Below are positions 23,352-57,400 of a DNA stretch of 64,000 nt, in pieces. The notes under the pieces were generated by a model, which was given only the letters and a program-made list of their open reading frames with translations, did no database searches and was not told where the DNA came from. Origin of the DNA: Kryptolebias marmoratus (taxonomy: Eukaryota > Chordata > Actinopteri > Cyprinodontiformes > Rivulidae); the NCBI RefSeq assembly GCF_001649575.2, contig NC_051452.1, positions 5,385,098 to 5,449,097 of the forward strand. The letters are read 5' to 3'. Position 1 is the first letter of the stretch; each line of letters starts with the position of its first letter. Position numbers and translations under genes: made by a program.

Positions 23352-24690
23352 CAGGGGTGGAAATTAAAAAGCAGTTGTGCTGCCCTACAAGCTGAACAAC
23401 ACCTCTTTCTGGACACTGCATGGAAATAACTAGATTTTTCTTATTATATTTTAAACCATTAAAAGATGCATATCTGTACATAAAAAATTCAGACAAGTGA
23501 AATTTATTTCTGTGGAGTGTTTTTGAAGTATTTTTTTGTGCTTTTGTAAGTTTTTGTATGTAAGTTGTGATGTTTTTCAGACACTTGCTGCTTTTAANNN
23601 NNNNNNNNNNNNNNNNNNNNNNNNNNNNNNNNNNNNNNNNNNNNNNNNNNNNNNNNNNNNNNNNNNNNNNNNNNNNNNNNNNNNNNNNNNNNNNNNNNNN
23701 NNNNNNNNNNNNNNNNNNNNNNNNNNNNNNNNNNNNNNNNNNNNNNNNNNNNNNNNNNNNNNNNNNNNNNNNNNNNNNNNNNNNNNNNNNNNNNNNNNNN
23801 NNNNNNNNNNNNNNNNNNNNNNNNNNNNNNNNNNNNNNNNNNNNNNNNNNNNNNNNNNNNNNNNNNNNNNNNNNNNNNNNNNNNNNNNNNNNNNNNNNNN
23901 NNNNNNNNNNNNNNNNNNNNNNNNNNNNNNNNNNNNNNNNNNNNNNNNNNNNNNNNNNNNNNNNNNNNNNNNNNNNNNNNNNNNNNNNNNNNNNNNNNNN
24001 NNNNNNNNNNNNNNNNNNNNNNNNNNNNNNNNNNNNNNNNNNNNNNNNNNNNNNNNNNNNNNNNNNNNNNNNNNNNNNNNNNNNNNNNNNNNNNNNNNNN
24101 NNNNNNNNNNNNNNNNNNNNNNNNNNNNNNNNNNNNNNNNNNNNNNNNNNNNNNNNNNNNNNNNNNNNNNNNNNNNNNNNNNNNNNNNNNNNNNNNNNNN
24201 NNNNNNNNNNNNNNNNNNNNNNNNNNNNNNNNNNNNNNNNNNNNNNNNNNNNNNNNNNNNNNNNNNNNNNNNNNNNNNNNNNNNNNNNNNNNNNNNNNNN
24301 NNNNNNNNNNNNNNNNNNNNNNNNNNNNNNNNNNNNNNNNNNNNNNNNNNNNNNNNNNNNNNNNNNNNNNNNNNNNNNNNNNNNNNNNNNNNNNNNNNNN
24401 NNNNNNNNNNNNNNNNNNNNNNNNNNNNNNNNNNNNNNNNNNNNNNNNNNNNNNNNNNNNNNNNNNNNNNNNNNNNNNNNNNNNNNNNNNNNNNNNNNNN
24501 NNNNNNNNNNNNNNNNNNNNNNNNNNNNNNNNNNNNNNNNNNNNNNNNNNNNNNNNNNNNNNGAGGACAAATAACACCTTTTCTGTTCAAATTGCCAACC
24601 CGCCACAGTGGTGTGTGTTGATCAAATTCACCCGCCACTTCAAATATTTACCCGCATTTGGCTGGTGGCGGGTGCTAATTTCCACCCCTG
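23352..24690. mobile_element. hAT-type element with internal assembly gap
   Basis: The ends are CAGGGGTGGAAATTA and its reverse complement TAATTTCCACCCCTG. The flanking 8-mers GTTCTAAG and GTCCTAAG differ at one base, so the target-site duplication is still visible. Only about 370 bases are sequenced; the interior is a 965-N gap at 23598-24562. No transposase coding is seen in the known part, so autonomy cannot be judged. Confidence 0.85.
23598..24562. other. Assembly gap (965 N)
   Basis: The gap lies wholly inside the hAT-type element at 23352-24690. Confidence 0.95.
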
Positions 24691-25055
24691 GTCCTAAGGC
24701 AGTCAGTTTTACAGATATTAAGCTAAAATTTGAAGTGGTAGTAGCTTAGAATGCTCCTAAATACATAATCTGAGTGTGACATCTTCCTTAACAGGATTTT
24801 CAAAATGTCTATAACTCCTTAGAAGTGGCTTTTAGTTAAAAACGCTGTCATTCAAATCCATTTTTCCCATAAATAATAAAACTCAAGTCGATGTTAGCGT
24901 CTTTATTTTGGAGTAGAACCTTTTTAAAAGGAATATTTCTGGTTTTATTATATAAAGTCGTGTTCTGGCCTTTCCTAACTTCAGCAGCAGTTCTCTCTGA
25001 TATCAGCTTTAGTTTTAGGAAAAAAACAGAGATGAGACTCTTCCTCTGAAGGATC

Positions 25056-25061
25056 TTTATT
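25056..25061 (-). terminator. vwde polyadenylation signal
   Basis: AATAAA on the minus strand just beyond the last open codon of the vwde terminal exon, which supports this exon as the gene's 3' end. Confidence 0.6.
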
Positions 25062-25064
25062 TTG

Positions 25065-49642
<24,578 letters not shown>

Positions 49643-51089
49643 GCGTAAATATCCAAGAACCGAAGCAGGACTGCAGTAATCCATGTCTGCAGCTCTCCTC
49701 AGTCTCCGGGTCCCATTGAGAGCTTTCTGTCTGTTAATTATGTGCTCCGCTCACCGGAGGCTGGTGTTTCTGAGCCGAGCAGCAGAGGGGGAGGGTGCAG
49801 ACTTCTTCCTGGAGGTGGGTCTTTGGAGATTCNNNNNNNNNNNNNNNNNNNNNNNNNNNNNNNNNNNNNNNNNNNNNNNNNNNNNNNNNNNNNNNNNNNN
49901 NNNNNNNNNNNNNNNNNNNNNNNNNNNNNNNNNNNNNNNNNNNNNNNNNNNNNNNNNNNNNNNNNNNNNNNNNNNNNNNNNNNNNNNNNNNNNCAGTCAA
50001 GGAGTCTGTAAACACCAGAGTCCTCTCAGCAGAGTCTCCATCACGGCTTGTTTCAGAGTAAACACGATTCGGTCCGGGCGTTCCCCGAACATCAGCTGGA
50101 ACCATGGAGTCACAAATCAGCGTGTCGGAGAAGAGAACGCTGCTTCTGATTCATTTCAACCCAAGAATCCCAAAGATTTAAGGGACAAAATGAACCCTTT
50201 GTGCTTCTAAAAACACCAAAGCTCCGTCACTACATGAGATGTTTTACTAACACACATTCGATAATTGCCCGCCTTTCCTGACAGCAGGCGATAAGAAGCG
50301 TTAATCCGAGCACAGAACTCGGATCAGGAGTTGGAGGATTTGTTTCATCGTGACTGAAACGGCAGTAAATCCTGGTTGGAAGGCGGTTTGGGAGCCGACG
50401 TCCCTGCAGGGGAGCATTAACCTGCAGAGCTGCGACCCCAAAGGTCAGCCTCCTGACTGCAGAGTAAATATCATACCTTTCCACTAAATAAAGAGCCGAC
50501 TGGAGCAGCAGGTGTTCTGAACTCACGGCTTTAATTTTCAGATCAGAGATGCCAGATGTTCACTGATTGGTTAGATTTGTGTCTGATTTGGTGATTTTCA
50601 GGCTAAAAATTTCAGTTCATTTTAAGTGATTCCTCCTGCTCCCTGTTACCTTCTTGTCTAAGTTGAGTCCTACTACACCTTCCTGTCCGTCCTCAGCCTC
50701 CCTGAGCTGCAGATGGACGCTCCGAGGACGTCCGAGAAGAGAGGACATGATTATCTGCAACCTCCTTTGATATCTGCGCCCCGAGAGGCGAGAGGCGGGG
50801 GAAGGCCTCAGCGATGCCTCCTGACTGCTTCCAGATGTCAAACATCCTCATTTTACTGTGAGAAAAACAAGAGGAGAGCGTGCATGGGCGTGCACGAGGC
50901 CTGTCAGCCGCCGGTGGACCCACAGACATCTTGCAGGCAGATCCTTCGTGCGCTCTGAGTCACGGTGAACGGCCGCGGCCTCGTGAAAAACGCTTGAATA
51001 TGAGCTGAAGTCGTGTTGGAGGAGAGAAATGTGCCCACTTCAAGCCCGGAGCTGGACGCCTTACAGCTAAATTTACTTTTAACCACATT
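49643..51089. other. Region upstream of vwde, no gene seen
   Basis: It holds a 161-N gap at 49833-49993 and otherwise unremarkable sequence without coding features. The vwde promoter should lie in the first few hundred bases to the right of 49642, but no clear core element was found. Confidence 0.4.
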
Positions 51090-52033
51090 TTCAATATAGA
51101 AAGGACAAAGCTTGTGGAGTGATCACCAACCTGTGGCTCAGCAGGGAAGGTGGAGGTCTTCTGATTGTGAGCTCGGTGGTTCGAAACTGGTCTTCTCTGA
51201 ATGTCCTTTTATGGATGATAGAAAGATATTCGAGAGTTGGCAGCTTTGCAAACTAAAAGTCTCCAAGCTGTAGGTTCCAGTGTAAATATAACTATAAGCC
51301 GAAGGTGGAGCTTTCACCTCAACATGTGGATGAAGAGGAGAGAGTCTCTGAGCGAGTGGTTCAGAGGGATGAAGAGCTGCTTGGAACGCTGAAGGTTGCC
51401 AGTTCAATGCCGGCACCAAGTCATTTCAGGGACTGAGAAGCTTTAGAAACGATCTGCAGAGTCTGTCTGAGCAGCTTAGGAGACTGAAGAGCTGCTCAGA
51501 GAGAGGAAGGTTGGAAGTTCAAAGCCGGCTCGAGTTTACTGCTGTATTTTGACAGGATCAAACCAAAGACTGAAAAGCTTCAAGGGACGGTAGCTGTGTC
51601 ACTTCCACGGTAGCACAGCTCGTTAGACAACTGCTTCTCAGCGTCGGCATTTTGAAAGTGTCCCCCTTCACCAAGTTTAAAGTCCAGAACAGAAAAGACA
51701 GGAGATAAATGCGCCACGAGAACAGTCCCCGGTGTGAAGGGTGCCGGTGGTGCGGTGTGGCCGTTCGCGTTCGTAAGGCGCCAGCGGTGCAGCAACTGGT
51801 TCGAGTCCTGCCTGCTGCCGGTACCTGGATCCACCCAGCTCGTGTGGAAGGGGGGGGTTTCGGGGGCTCCTCCCCCGTGGGGTTTCTGACACATGAAAAC
51901 AGGGGGTTATGAGACCCCCAGGTGTGACAACAGGGGCTTATGGAGCTCTGAGAGGAGAACGAACGAGGGTTTTACTGACAGGCTGAGGAGATGATGAGTG
52001 GAGGATGAAGAAGATGACAACTGATAGTTGAAG
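51090..52033 (+). repeat. Left arm of 2.4-kb palindrome
   Basis: Each base at x pairs with its complement at 104577-x, so the arm mirrors 52544-53487. Open frames of 104, 93 and 71 codons occur in mirrored positions with identical translations, and every segment compared by eye matched. The arm starts at TTCAATATAGAAAGG and ends GATAGTTGAAG. Its content is a tandem series of tRNA-like units. Confidence 0.93.
51128..51835 (+). repeat. Tandem tRNA-like units in left palindrome arm
   Basis: Five units in the same direction. A-box-like words begin at 51134 (TGGCTCAGCAGG), 51357 (TGGTTCAGAGGG), 51472 (CAGCTTAGGAG), 51611 (TAGCACAGCTCG) and 51758 (TGGCCGTTCGCG). B-box-like words begin at 51178 (GGTTCGAAACT), 51401 (AGTTCAATGCC), 51516 (AGTTCAAAGCC), about 51649 (weak) and 51798 (GGTTCGAGTCC). 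The A-to-B distance is 44 bases in the first three and 38-40 in the others, as in real tRNA genes. Stems look too poor for functional tRNAs in most units; the last could pair GGTGCCGG with CCGGTACC. Confidence 0.65.
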
Positions 52034-52543
52034 AGAAGTCCTTGAAGATCAGAAGTGCAGTAGTAGATGATGACAGACAACAGTGAGAGGTGCAGTCAAG
52101 TAGAGTAGATGACAAGAATATGTAGAGTAGTAGAAAAGACTAATAGAAAATGAGAATTAGTCTTTTACTGTAATATAGTTTAGTACTATAATAGAAGTAT
52201 TATAGAAGATTAGTCTACTGTAGTAGAGTAGTAGATATCTAGTAGCAGAACAAAACACTAGAAGAGAGCTAAACAGTAGTGTAGTATATACTATAGTAGT
52301 ATAATACAACTGGTCTTCCTCTATTATAATACTATATTACACTATTATAGTATATATACTATATAGTAAATACTATATTACTATACTAGTATTCTATTCT
52401 ACTGCAGTAGACAACTAATCTTCTTCTATTATAGTACTAAACTATATTACAGTTAAAGACTAATTCTCATTTTCTATTAGTCTTTTCTACACCTCTCACT
52501 GTTGTCTCAATACTTCTTACTGTCATCATCTACTACTACTGCA
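52034..52543. repeat. AT-rich palindrome core
   Basis: An imperfect inverted repeat made of TAGTATA, ACTATA and TAGTAGA words, with unequal insertions on the two sides but a common centre near 52288. Long palindromic AT-rich sequence like this readily forms cruciforms. Confidence 0.85.
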
Positions 52544-53487
52544 CTTCAACTATCAGTTGTCATCTTCTTCATCCTCCACTCATCATCTCCTCAGCCTGTC
52601 AGTAAAACCCTCGTTCGTTCTCCTCTCAGAGCTCCATAAGCCCCTGTTGTCACACCTGGGGGTCTCATAACCCCCTGTTTTCATGTGTCAGAAACCCCAC
52701 GGGGGAGGAGCCCCCGAAACCCCCCCCTTCCACACGAGCTGGGTGGATCCAGGTACCGGCAGCAGGCAGGACTCGAACCAGTTGCTGCACCGCTGGCGCC
52801 TTACGAACGCGAACGGCCACACCGCACCACCGGCACCCTTCACACCGGGGACTGTTCTCGTGGCGCATTTATCTCCTGTCTTTTCTGTTCTGGACTTTAA
52901 ACTTGGTGAAGGGGGACACTTTCAAAATGCCGACGCTGAGAAGCAGTTGTCTAACGAGCTGTGCTACCGTGGAAGTGACACAGCTACCGTCCCTTGAAGC
53001 TTTTCAGTCTTTGGTTTGATCCTGTCAAAATACAGCAGTAAACTCGAGCCGGCTTTGAACTTCCAACCTTCCTCTCTCTGAGCAGCTCTTCAGTCTCCTA
53101 AGCTGCTCAGACAGACTCTGCAGATCGTTTCTAAAGCTTCTCAGTCCCTGAAATGACTTGGTGCCGGCATTGAACTGGCAACCTTCAGCGTTCCAAGCAG
53201 CTCTTCATCCCTCTGAACCACTCGCTCAGAGACTCTCTCCTCTTCATCCACATGTTGAGGTGAAAGCTCCACCTTCGGCTTATAGTTATATTTACACTGG
53301 AACCTACAGCTTGGAGACTTTTAGTTTGCAAAGCTGCCAACTCTCGAATATCTTTCTATCATCCATAAAAGGACATTCAGAGAAGACCAGTTTCGAACCA
53401 CCGAGCTCACAATCAGAAGACCTCCACCTTCCCTGCTGAGCCACAGGTTGGTGATCACTCCACAAGCTTTGTCCTTTCTATATTGAA
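52544..53487 (-). repeat. Right arm of 2.4-kb palindrome
   Basis: Reverse complement of 51090-52033. The tRNA-like units recur at 52742-53449 on the minus strand. Beyond 53487 perfect pairing stops, but a further match (CCAGCTCCGGGCTT at 53604, against 51044-51057 inverted) lies outside, offset by 83 bases. Confidence 0.93.
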
Positions 53488-54160
53488 CAAGTGTTCACTG
53501 CTGTACGAGAACGTGACATCTCTGGACTGTTGCCTGCCGTGAACCACCAACTTGTGACACATATATCTCGTCTATATCATTTTTCAAAAGAAGGCGGCGG
53601 CATCCAGCTCCGGGCTTCAAGTGTTTTGTCAACGTGAAAGGTACATCTGTTGGTGAGCTTTAAACAAAAACAATGCAAATGGTTACTAATTTTCTGTCTT
53701 TCATATTAAACTTTAGGAGATAAAGATTCATTGTTCAGGTGGTTCTGATCTTCTGTCAGGCAATAAAGACACAAAACAGAAAATGTTTTTATCACAAATA
53801 AAACCTGAAACAGAGAAAAACTGTTAACGTCCAACTGATGTCTCCGAAGAGACATCAGTTGGACGTTTCTGTCCGTAATTCTCTCCTATTATGACATTTT
53901 GCTGCCATCTGGTGGACAGATGACGTCATGACTCTGAAAATTCATATTTTATTATGTTATTTGTTATGTCAACCAGCTGAACTTTCAGAGGTATTTTCCT
54001 GACTTTTTTTTTTATATATACCTCTTAGAAAGGAGCCTGAAGTGTCCAGGAAGCGTCCAACCACGTGGCTGCAGTTTGTCCCCGTCCCTTTGTGTCCTGA
54101 GCTGCATGAAGACCAGTTCCCCCAGGTTCTGAATGGGAGCTAATCTCCCCACCTGACAGA
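53488..54160. other. Spacer between palindrome and kynu
   Basis: It begins with the outer decayed extension of the palindrome (to about 53625). After that it is AT-rich with a short perfect inverted repeat (GTCCAACTGATGTCTC / GAGACATCAGTTGGAC, 53829-53863). No gene seen. Confidence 0.5.
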
Positions 54161-54427
54161 TAAAAACCCGACACAGAGAGGATTGTGCTGCAACAACAGT
54201 TAGGTGCTCAAAAGTGAAACAACAAAAAGGGGGAAGTGCTTCAGGAACTGAGTCTGCTCCTCCTCCAGCTGCAGCCGGAGGTCACGTCGGCGGGACATTT
54301 ATTAACCAGAGGCAGCGTTCAGAGGGGGTAAAGAGCGTCCGACTGAAGCCTGACGAGTTCAGCTTCTGCTACAATCAGGTGAGCTTCAAGCTGTTTCATT
54401 TCAGTCTGATCTGTTTGACGTGTTCAG
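54158..54427 (+). promoter_or_regulatory. Candidate kynu core promoter and untranslated exon
   Basis: A TATA-like GATAAAAA at 54159 stands before an apparent 5' UTR. A donor AATCAG|GTGAGC at 54379/54380 and an acceptor GTTCAG at 54427 would remove a very short 48-base intron ahead of the ATG at 54460. The short size makes the intron doubtful. Confidence 0.3.
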
Positions 54428-54459
54428 GTTGGATTTCTCCTCCTCTCTGAAGACCAGCG

Positions 54460-57400
54460 ATGGACGCCTTCCTCGGATTACGCCCCGGAGACGCCGTGGA
54501 GCGAGTGGCCGCCACGCTCGGCTGCAGCCCGGCTTCTCCTCAGGTGGCCCGGTACTTGGACCAGCACGACAACCTGGGGCACCTCAGGGAGAACTTCCTG
54601 GTGCCCAAAGTCTCCGATCTGCCTCCCTGTGAGTTCAGCCTCCTCCATTAAAGGGTTACAGTCAGACCCGCTCAGAAGTGGGGTTCTGTGGACGCAGGAA
54701 ACACACAGTTCAGGCTTCATTCACACGTAGGAAATAAAACAATTATCCTTTTAAATCATTTACAGAACAAAGCTTCAGGGTTGTTCTGATGATTTACATC
54801 CTGTTTATGTCAAATACTGGTAATCACTTGAAGCCTAAAAGATTCAAATATAACATCACATTTGAATAACTTCAGTGACTAAAGTGTTCAAATCTCTGTT
54901 TGTACATTAAGAATCATACTAAGATAAGAAACGTGAAGTTTTATTTTATCTTTTAAATACCATAAATAATAAAAAATATTCGTATTTAATCCATGATCAT
55001 CACATTCAGGCTGCGTTAAAGGACCCCTGATGGTCGTTTACAAACAGGCAGCAGCAGCAGGTTACCTGTAGCACTTCCTTCCTAACACTGAGCCGTGATG
55101 TTTAACGTTGGCGCAGTTACAATCCTGCTCACCTCATATTGTTTATTGGGTTTTTATTCCTTATTTTCAGTGATTTCATGACTTAGTTGTTGTTCAGACT
55201 TCCAGGATTATTCCCATAGGAAGTGCTACTTCCAAAAAAAAAAGAAATTAAACATTTTCCTTAATCTTAAAGCATTCAGACAGCCATCTGCAGCAGGTAG
55301 TACATTAATTACTCCTGACTCCAGGTGAGCTGACAGTAATTCTGAGGTCTGACTGCCTCTCTGCAGCTGACCTGGCGGTGGCGGACGGAGGAGCAGACTG
55401 CATCTACCTGTCAGGAAACTCGCTGGGCCTTCAGCCCCGGAAGGCTCGGAGCTACCTGGAAGAGGAGCTGGACAACTGGGCCAGGAAGTGCGTCGTTAAA
55501 CACTATTAAACGGCGTCAGCGCCGATGTTAGCGGTTGTCCCCCCCCCCGTTATAAACACTGTTTCCGTCCACAGGGGCGTCCACAGTCACACGGAAGGAG
55601 CGAGGCCGTGGGCGTGGGCGGAGAACACCATCGAGGGGCTGATGGCGGACGTTGTTGGTGAGAGCAAACACACACCTGCCTCTCACCTGACCACAGATCA
55701 TCCAATCCACTGTGACACGAGCAGGGCAGGAAGATTCAAAACTTCTCAGCCCCGCAGCTCAGTCAAGTTTAACTTCATATATTTCTCTGTTAATGACCTG
55801 AAAACCTCAGCGTTTGATTATTCAAATACAGATAAATCAAATAAACGTTTCAAAACAGTTTAATATGACTGACTGCAGTGGGTCTTTTTCTCTGTGTTAT
55901 CTGTAAAACATCATCTCTGAACTGGTAGAATTTATTTTATTGGTTATTTTTCTTTAATTAAACTCCATGTTTTTAAACGGTGCTCGATCAGGAAGCTTAA
56001 TGTGAGCTGATTCATCCAATCAGAAGCCGGTTCTGATGTTCGGGACAGGACTGTCCAGGTTCCAGGTGCTCCTCTTCCTCGTTACCCCCTTCATGATGCT
56101 GCCACCACCGTGCTCAACACTTGAGTGTGTCTTCAGGCCTGAAAGCCTCCAAACAAACAGCTCAACCTTTGTCCACATGGACGGCTGGAGGCGGAGCTTT
56201 GTCCTCTCGGTCCGGACACTGCTGGTCCAGGACGGTCCTGAACATCAGAACCAGTTTCACGGGTCTTGGCTCAGTCCAGTAAATGCTGCCAAACAGATAC
56301 AGACAGACAGAAACTACCGGCTGAAGTCAATCATGATCACTAACAGGAAGTGGATGACTTGTCAAAGTAAAAGGCCGAAACATTCGACAACCTTCAGTGA
56401 ATGTGTGTAAATTAATCTCTGTACAATCAGCTCAGGTTGGACACAAAATGGCTTCCAGACAGTTTCTGTGGAGTCTAAAGTCCTCCTGCAGCCAGAATCA
56501 TCCAATCCGCCTGAAAGCACGTTTATTATTCACACCGCCTTCACAGGAAGTCCACCCTGAGCGTGTCCACCTCAGACAAACAGGCCGTTGTTACTGAACA
56601 AACTGTTGTCCTTCCTGACGCGTCTCGGTTTGATTGTCCTTCACAGGAGCGAAAACGGAGGAAGTAGCGCTGATGAACGGGCTGACGGTGAACCTGCACC
56701 TTCTGATGGTAACAAAAACAAACCGAAGTCTTTAACGAAGCAGTCAGAAAGTTCGCTGACGTCACGACGTTCTTCTGCAGCTTTCCTTCTACAGACCGAC
56801 GTCGACTCGACACAAAATCCTTCTGGAGGACAAGGCCTTCCCCTCGGACCACGTAAGACCGCTTCGTCCAGATTTACACCTAAACTGGAGGTCATGTTCT
56901 CCTCACTTACTGTTCTTTATAAAACATAACTTCAGATTAATGTTGGGAGGAACGGCCCCCCTGATCTGAACCCGAACGGTGTTCTGTTGTTGGACTTCTG
57001 TGCTCGTCATGGATTGTCCATAACGAACACCATGTTCAAACATAAGGGTGTCCATATGTGCTCTTGGCACCAGGACACCCTAGGTCGCAGTTCAATGATC
57101 GNNNNNNNNNNNNNNNNNNNNNNNNNNNNNNNNNNNNNNNNNNNNNNNNNNNNNNNNNNNNNNNNNNNNNNNNNNNNNNNNNNNNNNNNNNNNNNNNNNN
57201 NNNNNNNNNNNNNNNNNNNNNNNNNNNNNNNNNNNNNNNNNNNNNNNNNNNNNNNNNNNNNNNNNNNNNNNNNNNNNNNNNNNNNNNNNNNNNNNNNNNN
57301 NNNNNNNNNNNNNNNNNNNNNNNNNNNNNNNNNNNNNNNNNNNNNNNNNNNNNNNNNNNNNNNNNNNNNNNNNNNNNNNNNNNNNNNNNNNNNNNNNNNN

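Noticed and set aside
23347..24621. Several frames of more than 300 codons across 23.3-24.6 kb, and similar ones at 34.1-34.6 and 57.0-58.2 kb
   Set aside because: They consist almost wholly of N in assembly gaps.
51580..52997. Two identical 104-codon frames (51580-51894 minus, 52683-52997 plus) as a duplicated gene
   Set aside because: They are mirror images inside the palindrome arms and run antisense to the tRNA-like units; composition is not protein-like and no domain is visible.
51128..53449. Functional tRNA genes in the palindrome
   Set aside because: A- and B-box words are present, but acceptor and anticodon stems do not pair well in most units, so they are listed as tRNA-like only.
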